Positions 8,653 to 15,927 of a stretch of 64,000 nucleotides of DNA are shown here, one piece after another (within the stretch, counting starts at the first letter, position 1; each line of letters opens with the position of its first letter). A program made the translations under genes and the position numbers. Where the stretch lies: NCBI GenBank assembly GCA_008680965.1, contig NAKE01000001.1, positions 2,307,175 through 2,371,174 of the forward strand, read 5' to 3'. The notes under the pieces were generated by a model that searched no databases, was not told where the DNA came from, and worked only from the letters and a program-made list of their open reading frames with translations. This DNA comes from Collinsella aerofaciens (lineage in GTDB: Bacteria; Actinomycetota; Coriobacteriia; Coriobacteriales; Coriobacteriaceae).

Positions 8653-8701
8653 CAAAGATACAAGGACGGCCCCAGCGACAGCGCGGACAGCCCATTCTTT
8701 A

Positions 8702-9784
8702 TTAGTCCTCTCGAACGGTCTCCAACAGATAATCGCGCATGTACGGAATTGCAAACGAAACACAGCCATAGCCCGCGGGCTCAATCAACCCCGCATCGAT
8801 CAGACGCTTGCGATATGACCCAACTTTGTTCGCCGACAAACCCATCTTCTTGGCGATATCGCCGTTGGCGATATCGACGCCCTCGCATTGAGCCATCGCC
8901 GCGAGATACTGAAACTGCCGTTCCGACACCCTGCGCAGCGCTGGGGCAATCACCATAGCATTAAAGCTATCAAGAGCCGCCTGGATACCCTTACGAGCCG
9001 CCTCTTCGCTCACGCTCTCCGCCCCACTGCGCGCAGCAACCTGCCAAGCGTAATATCCGACCAGCTGGACCATAAAGGGATAGCCTGCCGAAGCTTTTGT
9101 TAATAGCTCAGCGGCACCTTTGTCGAGCTCCTTGCCCGCTCGTCTCATCGTATCCTCAAACGATCCGCCAACTTCAAAATCGGAAAGCCGAGTAAGTTCA
9201 ACATGTTTGGCTCGCTGAAGGAACGTCAACGTATCATCCACCACCACGCCATCTACCGATGTCGGCAGCCCGGCGAAAGCGAAAGCGACATTCGCTCCTT
9301 GGCGAATCAAGAGCTGCATCTCATTGCCTAGCTCGCGCATTTCCTCAGTTGAGGCATCCTGGATCTCGTCGAGCGTAATGAGCAGACCACCGCGCTTCGC
9401 AGCATCGTACATCGCCTCGCCCAGATGAGAGGCCGACTTCGACATCTCCATGGAGCCAAGGCTGACCCCTAAAATCGATGGGGAAATCGAGATTGATTCA
9501 AGACGAACGTTTCGCTGCAGAGCCTCGAGGATTCTATTGCAAAAACCAGCATTGGAGGCAACGTCAACGACCTCGAATCCTTTTTTGCGTGCAAGGTCAC
9601 CCAATGCATTAAGGAGCACCGTTTTACCTGTGCCTCGGACGCCCGAGATGCGCATGAGTCGATCGGGGGCACCAGGACCATTCTCAAGAGCCTCGGCAAA
9701 GTCATCCAAAACAGTGTCCCGTCCGATAAGCTCAGGCGGATTCATGCCCGCCGTTGGCTTAAAGGGGTTAACAGCTTTCGTCAT
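8702..9784 (-). CDS. AAA-type ATP-binding protein with C-terminal winged helix
   Basis: A 360-residue STAND/Orc-like ATPase of the ATP-binding family often found as single genes in actinobacteria and archaea. Walker A is SGVRGTGKT (about residue 50), Walker B is LLITLDEIQD, and a sensor-type stretch FAFAGLPTS follows. The C-terminal 70 residues form a winged-helix-like module (ANGDIAKKMGLSANKVGSYRKRLIDAGLI). The ATG at 9784 is chosen because GAGGAGGG lies 5 bases before it; an upstream start at 9820 would lie inside the repeat-rich leader. The wHTH tail and an array of short repeats directly upstream suggest autoregulation, which is inference. Cellular role unknown. Confidence 0.75.
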   Translation of the reverse strand: MTKAVNPFKPTAGMNPPELIGRDTVLDDFAEALENGPGAPDRLMRISGVRGTGKTVLLNALGDLARKKGFEVVDVASNAGFCNRILEALQRNVRLESISISPSILGVSLGSMEMSKSASHLGEAMYDAAKRGGLLITLDEIQDASTEEMRELGNEMQLLIRQGANVAFAFAGLPTSVDGVVVDDTLTFLQRAKHVELTRLSDFEVGGSFEDTMRRAGKELDKGAAELLTKASAGYPFMVQLVGYYAWQVAARSGAESVSEEAARKGIQAALDSFNAMVIAPALRRVSERQFQYLAAMAQCEGVDIANGDIAKKMGLSANKVGSYRKRLIDAGLIEPAGYGCVSFAIPYMRDYLLETVRED

Positions 9785-9799
9785 TCTGCCCTCCTCTGC

Positions 9800-9862
9800 T
9801 AGTTTTAACAACTTTAACAAAGTTTAGCAACTTTAGCAGAGTTTAACAGTTTTAGCAGGCTC
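9800..9862 (-). promoter_or_regulatory. Array of short TGYTAAA repeats (operator-like)
   Basis: Read on the minus strand, six consecutive 8-11-base units follow the pattern TGCTAAAACTG, TTAAACTC, TGCTAAAGT, TGCTAAACTT, TGTTAAAGT, TGTTAAAACT. They end about 15 bases before the start codon of the ATPase gene. Such a phased array is typical of a multimeric DNA-binding protein site. Confidence 0.55.
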
Positions 9863-9946
9863 GGCGGCTTTATGCCTTACCGATCCTGCCGGGTCCTCCC
9901 GCCCGCGCCGATACAAATAGCGCAGTGCGGCCCCTCTATATCGCCC

Positions 9947-12388
9947 CTACCCCAGCGAGCGACTGAGGGAGCCGAGCTCATCGTTGCCCATGGTGCGCCA
10001 CATTTGGAAGATGCAGACGCGCGCCAGGAAAAAGAAGCCGTTATCGACCAGCTGCACGGCGGCATCCGCCAGCTGGTTGGTCACGGCGGACACGGGAGGC
10101 AGCTCGAGCCCGGCCTTACGGATGGTCTCAACCGCATCCTCGAACGTCGGCGGCTCATTGACGCCCATCTCGTTCATAAGGCCCTGCATTTCTTCCAGCG
10201 CGCTACCACCCGACTCCTCGCCGCGCGGCACGAGGCGGTAGCACGCCAACGCGAGCTCGAGCTGGTCGCAGTTCCAATAGGCAAACGCCAGACGATAGAA
10301 CAGATAACCGATTGCGGAACGGTCACTGGCAATGCGCAGGCCGTGGCGCGCCACCTCGATAATCTCGTCAAAGCGCTCCAGGCGCGCCAGCACGTTGATG
10401 AGCGCAAAGTGCGACTGCATGGACGAGCGAGCCAGATCGTAAAGACGACGCACCTCGGGCAATGCCCGTTCAAAATCCTCCTGCTCGGCGTAATAACTGC
10501 AGATCTCGTGCTGGGCAAAGTACAGCGCATCGGGAGCACGCAAAATACGAACGGAGCGGTCTTCCTCCATTACCGGCAGCACCATGCGTACCAGCTGGTT
10601 GTCGCAAAACTGCGTCTGGACCGGACCCGTTGCCAAAAGCTCGGCAACGGCACACTTGGCCTCCAGCTCCTCAACAAGACGGGAGAAGCCCTCAAACGCG
10701 CTTGCACGGTCAACTTTTGCCTGCTCGCGCAACTCAACGACGCGCGCCACATACGGGTCATCGTCCATCTCCATGACCTCGAGCTCATCAGCCGTATCGG
10801 CAAGCAGCAGGTCGCGCAACGCCGGCGGCAGCGAACGGTGGTCGTCACGCGGGCGAACGTGAACCTCCGCAGGCTCAATCGCATCCGGCGCATCCGACTC
10901 ATATGCCTCAAGCATGCGCTTGCACGGCATATCGTCCATATCCATGCTCTCAAGATCCTTGGCGACAGGCACGCAATTGGCCAGATAGGCCGCACGCCCA
11001 AAGGAATATGTTGCAATGACGCGCTCGCCCTGCTCGCCGTCGGGAGCCGCAATCTGAACATAGCAGCGCGCAATGCAGGCACCTGCGGCAAAGCAAGCCG
11101 CTGCCAGCGTAAGCGCCACGCGCGCGTCGTGCTCCGCGGCCCAAATCACACGCGCGTTCTCGTCCAACTCGCGCCAGACATCCTCCTGAGCGTCGTATTC
11201 ACGCTGTGGCATGGCATCCACGACAGAGTGCCCAAACCGAACGAGCATAATCCCCTCGGCAACGTTTGCCCGATAGGTATAGTCGAGCCGTGTGACCACG
11301 TTAAGCGCCTCGACGATACGCGCGAAGCGGGTACGCACATCCCACTCACCGCCCGGCTGGCAAGCTACCGTTCCGGGTTTGCCCCACGGGTTGTCGCTCG
11401 AGGTCGTATCGAGCAGTCGGGGAACATCGTTGGTTGTCTTGGCGATATGCCACGCATCAAAGAGCGCGCAGCCCTCAAGGCTCGGCGAGGATGCCGCGGG
11501 GACCAATCCAGCCCCGATGCGCTCAAGGATGCCGGAGAGGCGGTTGAGACGGCACTCGATGGCAAGCAGCATGTCAATCTCGTCCTGGTCCAGCAGGCTA
11601 CGATCAAAATTGAGATAGAACAGCTTTGAGCGGTCGATGCGCGCTAGGCTCATTTCGGACTTGGCAGCAATGGTGCGCAGGCGGGGCAAGTCGATCTCGC
11701 TCATAAGAGCGGCGGCATAGCGCTCGATACCGCTCGGATTCTCGGCATGGTCAACACGGTAAAGCAGCGTCTCGATAGCATCGGGGAGCGGTGCCGTGTC
11801 AAAGCCCAAAAACACCTCGACCGGCTCGGGCAACTTTACGAGTTTGATCTTGTCGACAACGTTTTGCATGTCTACATCGAGACCGTCGACGCCCGTCGTG
11901 TTCGCAAGAGCGCTTTCGGAGTTGGCAAATATCACGTAGCGCAAGAACATCGAGGCCATGAACTCGCCGTAAGGAAGGGCGCGGGTCGAATTCCATGTCT
12001 CGTGGTCGGACTGCTCGCGCATGGGGCCTTCGGGAGAGCCGGCAGTTCGCGCACACGCGCGCATTGCACCGTTAGCTTCCCTCACCATAATCTCGCCAAT
12101 ACTGGAATCGGACTCGTGAAGGACCAGCTCCATGTCAGGGTCCTCGGGCAACGGTACTTCCCGAACAGGGCGGTCAACCTTATAAACCTTGCCCGACACG
12201 CTCACGTAGCCCAAGAGCGATATGTGAGTTTTGCCGACGAATTCGACGACATAGCACGACTCTTTGGGGTCCTCGCCAAAGACTTTCCAGACAACACCAT
12301 ATGAGCGCCCCGCAGGCTGCTCTGGCATCGATGGAAAACGCTTTTTGGGGTCGAGAAACCTGAGCTTGTATGTCGGACGCTCTGCCAC
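9947..12388 (-). CDS. Large tetratricopeptide-like protein of unknown function
   Basis: An 813-residue soluble protein with a GTG start at 12388 (AGGGTGAT about 6-9 bases upstream). There is no signal peptide or membrane helix. Residues about 640-760 contain helical repeats of TPR type: ALYFAQHEICSYYAEQEDFERALPEVRRLYDLA, then SHFALINVLARLERFDEIIEVARHG, then FAYWNCDQLELALACYR. I give these only as a pattern; the first two thirds match nothing I recognise. The N-terminus is rich in beta-strand-like sequence. It is monocistronic between an ATPase gene and the tRNA-Arg repeat region. Function unknown. Confidence 0.65.
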   Translation of the reverse strand: MAERPTYKLRFLDPKKRFPSMPEQPAGRSYGVVWKVFGEDPKESCYVVEFVGKTHISLLGYVSVSGKVYKVDRPVREVPLPEDPDMELVLHESDSSIGEIMVREANGAMRACARTAGSPEGPMREQSDHETWNSTRALPYGEFMASMFLRYVIFANSESALANTTGVDGLDVDMQNVVDKIKLVKLPEPVEVFLGFDTAPLPDAIETLLYRVDHAENPSGIERYAAALMSEIDLPRLRTIAAKSEMSLARIDRSKLFYLNFDRSLLDQDEIDMLLAIECRLNRLSGILERIGAGLVPAASSPSLEGCALFDAWHIAKTTNDVPRLLDTTSSDNPWGKPGTVACQPGGEWDVRTRFARIVEALNVVTRLDYTYRANVAEGIMLVRFGHSVVDAMPQREYDAQEDVWRELDENARVIWAAEHDARVALTLAAACFAAGACIARCYVQIAAPDGEQGERVIATYSFGRAAYLANCVPVAKDLESMDMDDMPCKRMLEAYESDAPDAIEPAEVHVRPRDDHRSLPPALRDLLLADTADELEVMEMDDDPYVARVVELREQAKVDRASAFEGFSRLVEELEAKCAVAELLATGPVQTQFCDNQLVRMVLPVMEEDRSVRILRAPDALYFAQHEICSYYAEQEDFERALPEVRRLYDLARSSMQSHFALINVLARLERFDEIIEVARHGLRIASDRSAIGYLFYRLAFAYWNCDQLELALACYRLVPRGEESGGSALEEMQGLMNEMGVNEPPTFEDAVETIRKAGLELPPVSAVTNQLADAAVQLVDNGFFFLARVCIFQMWRTMGNDELGSLSRSLG

Positions 12389-12543
12389 GAAATATCACCC
12401 TGATCAGTCGTTGAAAGAAGGAGTGGTCGCGGATGGGCCGCGACACCTACTCGGAATCTTACACGAGTCGATAAGAAATAGTCTCCCGCGGGCGGAGGTG
12501 CACGATTCCAGTCGCGTATCAAATATCGAGTGCCGCCATAAAA

Positions 12544-12733
12544 GGAAAGCCCCCGTTGCCGGAGGCTTCAAGCTCAAATGGTGCGGCGTATAGGATTCCG
12601 CGCATCCGCTTCGCGGATCCGCACCGGCTTCGCCCGCCTGCCGGCGGACTCGCCCGCTCGCTACGGACGCTCCGCGTCCGCTTCACGCTCGCGCCTCGAC
12701 CGAGGTTCGAATCCATGCTGTGTTGCCATAAAA
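12544..12733 (-). repeat. tRNA-tail repeat unit A1 (190 bp)
   Basis: The unit has four parts. First is a copy of the tRNA-Arg terminator hairpin. Second is a copy of the last 19 bases of tRNA-Arg (12576-12594), ending in GGATTC on the plus strand. Third is a GC-rich palindromic core. Fourth is an inverted T-arm (GGTTCGAATCC, about 12703-12713). The next unit begins exactly 190 bp later. Confidence 0.85.
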
Positions 12734-12816
12734 GAAAAGCCCCCGTTACCGGAGGCTTTCGATTTCAATTGGTGCGGCGTATAGGATTCCGCGCATCCGC
12801 TTCGCGGATCCGCGCC

Positions 12817-14300
12817 GATCGCGTCGAAAATGTTGGTGTAAGGGTGACGCCCCAGCGCCCGTTTAACGAAGAACGGCCTTCGTCCTAGAATCTGAAATCA
12901 CCACAACAACAGGTTCTAGGAAAGGACGAAGACCGCTATGGAAATCTTATCAGACCCGACGCCGGACATGCTCGCCATGCCCCGGTTCGACGACGGCGCC
13001 ATCGACATGCAGGAGCTGCTCAGGCGCCTCGCCGAGCAGGTCGTGAACGCCGTGATGGACGCCGAGGCCGACCAGCTTTGCGGCGGCGGGTCGAACAGCC
13101 GAAACGGCTACCGAGAGAGGTCGCTCGCCACCTGCGTCGGCACGCTGACGCTGCGAATCCCGAAGCTCCGCACCGGCAGCTTCTTCCCGGACGACGTGAT
13201 CGAGCGCTACCAGCGCGCGGACCGCGCCCTCGTGGCCGCCGTGGCCGAGATGTACGCCACCGGAACGAGCACCCGCAAGGTGCAGAGGGTGGCCGAGAAG
13301 ATGGGCGTGTCCAGGCTCTCCAAGGACCAGGTGAGCGCCATCGCGTCGAGCCTTGACGCCGACATCGAGGAGCTCTGCGCGAGGCCCCTCGACGGCTCGC
13401 CGGTGCCCTACGTCTGGCTCGACGCCACCTACGTCAAGTGCCGCCGCGGGGGCCGCGTGGCCTCCACGGCCGTCGTCACGGCCATCGGCTGCGACGCGGG
13501 CGGCTGGAGGCGCGTGCTGGGTGTCGACGTGGTGGACACGGAATCGTACGACTCGTGGCTGGCATTCCTCAGGAAGATCCGCGACCGCGGCGTCTCCGGC
13601 GTGGAGCTCGTCGTCTCCGACGCGCACGCGGGCCTCGTCGCGGCCGCGGCGGAGGTCTTCCAGGGGGCGGCATGGCAGCGCTGCGCCGTCCACCTCATGC
13701 GCGACTGCATGCGCGAGGCGGGCTCCTGGCAGCTCAGGCGCCGCGTGGGCAGGATCGTCTCGCAGGTGTTCCGCGGGCGCGACGCCGCCACCGTGACCGC
13801 CATGTACCACGTGGCGTGCGACATGCTGGAGGGGTGCTGCCCGAGGGCGGCGGCGATCCTCGAGGAGGCCGAGCCGGACGCCCTGGCATACCTCGACTTC
13901 CCGCCGTCGCACTGGAAGCGCCTGCGCACCAACAACGTCCAGGAGCGGACGAACCGCGAGATAAAGCGCAGGTCGAGGGTGGTGCAGGCGTTCCCCTCGG
14001 CGGCGTCGCTGGTGCGGCTGGCAGGCGCGGTCATGTGCGAGCAGGACGAGACATGGCAGGAATCCAGGTACTTCTCGGAGGCGAAGATGAGGGAGCTCTA
14101 CGACGAGGGCCGCACGCGCGGGCTCGACGGGACGGTCGACTGGTCGCGGCTGGAGGCTGAGGCCAGGAAGATGATCGAATCCGGCCTCGAGCTTGCGGAC
14201 AGGATCGAGGCGGCATAGGATATCAACCGTATTCCAGGTTCCTGGACGCCGGGCCGACTCGCTTCGGATCGGGCGCTACACCAACTTTCTCGACACTACC
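12817..14300 (+). mobile_element. IS256-family insertion sequence (1484 bp)
   Basis: Terminal inverted repeats share GTCGA-AA-GTTGGTGTA (left 12823-12840; right 14279-14296 on the other strand). The element is flanked by an 8-bp direct repeat TCCGCGCC (12809-12816 and 14301-14308), a target duplication size normal for IS256 elements. Removing element plus one duplication restores a 190-bp repeat unit identical in layout to its neighbours, which fixes both ends. An internal inverted repeat (TCCTAGAA..TTCTAGGA, 12883-12920) lies before the transposase. Confidence 0.9.
12938..14218 (+). CDS. IS256-family (Mutator-type) transposase
   Basis: A 426-residue DDE transposase, the only gene of the IS. 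The catalytic residues fit the family: first Asp in VWLDATYVK, second Asp in LVVSDAHAGL, and the Glu in NNVQERTNREIKRRSRVVQAFP, the signature stretch of IS256 transposases. A CAVHLMRD motif lies between the second Asp and the Glu as usual. AAAGGACGAAG lies upstream of the ATG. The reading frame is intact with no stop or shift, so the element may be active. Base composition is higher in GC than the surrounding spacer DNA. Confidence 0.95.
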   Translation: MEILSDPTPDMLAMPRFDDGAIDMQELLRRLAEQVVNAVMDAEADQLCGGGSNSRNGYRERSLATCVGTLTLRIPKLRTGSFFPDDVIERYQRADRALVAAVAEMYATGTSTRKVQRVAEKMGVSRLSKDQVSAIASSLDADIEELCARPLDGSPVPYVWLDATYVKCRRGGRVASTAVVTAIGCDAGGWRRVLGVDVVDTESYDSWLAFLRKIRDRGVSGVELVVSDAHAGLVAAAAEVFQGAAWQRCAVHLMRDCMREAGSWQLRRRVGRIVSQVFRGRDAATVTAMYHVACDMLEGCCPRAAAILEEAEPDALAYLDFPPSHWKRLRTNNVQERTNREIKRRSRVVQAFPSAASLVRLAGAVMCEQDETWQESRYFSEAKMRELYDEGRTRGLDGTVDWSRLEAEARKMIESGLELADRIEAA

Positions 14301-14411
14301 TCCGCGCCGGCTTCGCCCGCCTGCCGGCGTGCTCGCCCGCGGGCTAAAACGCTCCGCGTTTTCTCGACGCCCGCGCCTCGACCGAGGTTCGAATCCATGC
14401 AGTGCCGGCGT

Positions 14412-14441
14412 AAAAGAAAAGCCCCCGTTGCCGGAGGCTTT
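14412..14441 (-). terminator. Terminator of tRNA-Arg copy 1
   Basis: On the minus strand AAGCCTCCG, loop GCAA, CGGGGGCTT then TTCTTTT. The same hairpin follows the other Arg copies and is duplicated in each repeat unit. Confidence 0.8.
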
Positions 14442-14450
14442 AAGTTCAAT

Positions 14451-14527
14451 TGGTGCGGCGTATAGGATTCGAACCTATGACGTTCTGATTCGTAGTCAGA
14501 CCCTCTATCCAGCTGAGGTAACGCCGC
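14451..14527 (-). tRNA. tRNA-Arg(ACG), copy 1
   Basis: Minus-strand 77-base cloverleaf. GCGGCGT pairs with ACGCCGC, discriminator A and CCA are encoded (14453-14451). The anticodon stem TCTGA/TCAGA encloses CTACGAA, giving ACG (probably deaminated to ICG). T-arm ATAGGTTCGAATCCTAT. Identical to copies 2 and 3. Confidence 0.95.
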
Positions 14528-14539
14528 GACTTGTTGATT

Positions 14540-14568
14540 ATTATGCACATGGATTGAATAATGGTCAA
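14540..14568 (-). promoter_or_regulatory. Promoter of tRNA-Arg copy 1
   Basis: TTGACC (14568-14563), 17-base spacer, CATAAT (14545-14540). Confidence 0.7.
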
Positions 14569-14651
14569 GCATTTTTTCAAAAAAAGTTATTGAATTTGAT
14601 TTTTACTCATTTGGATCACTTGGCGCGATCTTCGGTGCATCGCGATATAAA

Positions 14652-14760
14652 AGAGCAGTCGTTGTTGGGAGCTTTAAAGTCTATTGGTGCGACGTATAGG
14701 ATTCCGCGCATCCGCTCCGGCTTCGACCGAGGTTCGAATCTCCGCAATGCTCCCATATAA
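14652..14760 (-). repeat. Short tRNA-tail repeat unit A3 (about 109 bp)
   Basis: A reduced unit between tRNA-Arg copies 1 and 2. It keeps a decayed terminator, the tRNA 3' tail (with GCGACG for GCGGCG), the start of the core and an inverted T-arm (GGTTCGAATCTCC). About 80 bases of core are missing. Confidence 0.7.
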
Positions 14761-14790
14761 GAAAAGCCCCCGTTGCCGGGAGCTTAAAGA
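14761..14790 (-). terminator. Terminator of tRNA-Arg copy 2
   Basis: Same hairpin as copy 1 with one change (AAGCTCCCGG stem side), followed by TTTTCTTAT. Confidence 0.7.
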
Positions 14791-14795
14791 TCAAT

Positions 14796-14872
14796 TGGTG
14801 CGGCGTATAGGATTCGAACCTATGACGTTCTGATTCGTAGTCAGACCCTCTATCCAGCTGAGGTAACGCCGC
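14796..14872 (-). tRNA. tRNA-Arg(ACG), copy 2
   Basis: Identical in sequence to copy 1, with encoded CCA (14798-14796) and anticodon ACG. Confidence 0.95.
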
Positions 14873-14884
14873 AACGCACGGATT

Positions 14885-14913
14885 ATTATGCACGCGAGCC
14901 CCCGATGGGTCAA
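14885..14913 (-). promoter_or_regulatory. Promoter of tRNA-Arg copy 2
   Basis: TTGACC (14913-14908), 17-base spacer, CATAAT (14890-14885). The boxes equal those of copy 1 while the spacer differs. Confidence 0.7.
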
Positions 14914-15000
14914 GCAACAATTTGAAAAAATTTTACGAAGTGGTGGTCAGGCTGTTCATGCCTCGACCGAGGTTCGAATCCATGCGGCGTTGCCATAAAA

Positions 15001-15190
15001 GAAAAGCCCCCGTTGCCGGAGGCTTTAAGTTCAAATGGTGCGGCGTATAGGATTCCGCGCATCCGCTGCGCGGATCCGCGCCGGCTTCGCCCGCCTGCCG
15101 GCGCGCTCGCCCGCTCGCTACGGACGCTCCGCGTCCGCTTCACGCTCGCGCCTCGACCGAGGTTCGAATCCATGCAGTGCCGGCGTAAAA
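15001..15190 (-). repeat. tRNA-tail repeat unit A4 (190 bp)
   Basis: Full unit between copies 2 and 3: terminator copy, tRNA tail (ending GGATTC at 15050-15055), core with CATCCGCTGCGCGGATCCG and CCGGC..GCCGG palindromes, then inverted T-arm GGTTCGAATCC (15163-15173). A further inverted T-arm (about 14968-14978) precedes it, the end of an older unit. Confidence 0.85.
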
Positions 15191-15220
15191 GAAAAGCCCC
15201 CGTTGCCGGAGGCTTTAAGT
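15191..15220 (-). terminator. Terminator of tRNA-Arg copy 3
   Basis: Same hairpin and T run as copy 1. Confidence 0.8.
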
Positions 15221-15225
15221 TCAAT

Positions 15226-15302
15226 TGGTGCGGCGTATAGGATTCGAACCTATGACGTTCTGATTCGTAGTCAGACCCTCTATCCAGCTGAGGTAACGCC
15301 GC
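15226..15302 (-). tRNA. tRNA-Arg(ACG), copy 3
   Basis: Identical to copies 1 and 2; CCA encoded at 15228-15226, anticodon ACG. Confidence 0.95.
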
Positions 15303-15314
15303 AGCGCAAGACAT

Positions 15315-15343
15315 ATAAAACCACTTTAGTTAGTTGGAGTCAA
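15315..15343 (-). promoter_or_regulatory. Promoter of tRNA-Arg copy 3
   Basis: TTGACT (15343-15338), 17-base spacer, TTTTAT (15320-15315). It overlaps the 3' end of the upstream hypothetical gene. Confidence 0.65.
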
Positions 15344-15754
15344 GCACAATCTCAAACTTTTTTTGAGAATATGTCCCTCACGCAGCTCCGCAGCGCCAAC
15401 GTCCCCGATGCGATAAATCGGTTTTTCAACTACATCGAACCCAGCACCGAGTTCCCTCAAAAGCGAGCGCACCCGCTGGGCACAGTCATAATCGGCAAAC
15501 GAGATACTCAGCATGCGCGCGACCTGGTTAGAAGTCCCAACTCCATAGAACTGCTCAAGCGCCACAAGCCCCTCGTGCGTCACAAAAGTCTCGACCACAT
15601 GCGGCGACTCCTCAAAGCACCATTGGGTCAACGGGCCCTCGCTCGTCTGCCGCACCACCAAACCACCCATACCCGATGGCTCGCACGTAACTAGTAGGTG
15701 CTCCCCGCCTTCATCGCTCTCAAACAAAATCACCCGCTCGTCAAACAGTTCCAT
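15326..15754 (-). CDS. Hypothetical protein
   Basis: A 142-residue soluble protein starting MELFDERVILFESDEGGEHLL; AGAAAGGGG lies 5 bases before the ATG. It has no signal peptide, membrane helix or recognised motif. The acidic, mixed alpha/beta-looking sequence could be a small stand-alone domain. The last codons overlap the promoter of tRNA-Arg copy 3. Not recognised. Confidence 0.6.
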   Translation of the reverse strand: MELFDERVILFESDEGGEHLLVTCEPSGMGGLVVRQTSEGPLTQWCFEESPHVVETFVTHEGLVALEQFYGVGTSNQVARMLSISFADYDCAQRVRSLLRELGAGFDVVEKPIYRIGDVGAAELREGHILKKSLRLCLTPTN

Positions 15755-15874
15755 TGCATCCCCTTTCTCTCGCCCGTATCTAGTAAAAGCATAGCAGGTA
15801 GATGGCTGTATACAGAACGTTTGTTCGTGTGTTTTCTATTGAGCTGTCCGCGCGACATGGTATAGCTCCGCGCA

Positions 15875-15905
15875 CAAAAAGGGCGCTCCAGAAAGGAGCG
15901 CCCTT
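15875..15905 (-). terminator. Terminator after serS
   Basis: On the minus strand AAGGGCGCTCC, loop TTTCT, GGAGCGCCCTT then a T run. Confidence 0.8.
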
Positions 15906-15927
15906 GCAAATCGCTTATGCAGGCAAC

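Larger units (their letters stand above)
12734..14415 (-). repeat. tRNA-tail repeat unit A2 (190 bp, split by an IS)
   Basis: Same architecture as unit A1. The IS at 12817-14300 plus its 8-bp duplication accounts for 1492 of the 1682 bases, leaving exactly 190. The unit leads directly into the terminator and 3' end of the first tRNA-Arg. Confidence 0.85.

Noticed and set aside
9872..11629. A 585-codon open frame on the plus strand
   Set aside because: It is antisense to the 813-residue protein, has no ribosome site and an unlikely His/Arg-rich composition; GC-rich shadow.
12544..15220. Tandem repeats as a CRISPR array
   Set aside because: The period is 190 bp, the repeats contain terminator and tRNA tail sequence, there are no short unique spacers of equal size, and no cas genes lie nearby.
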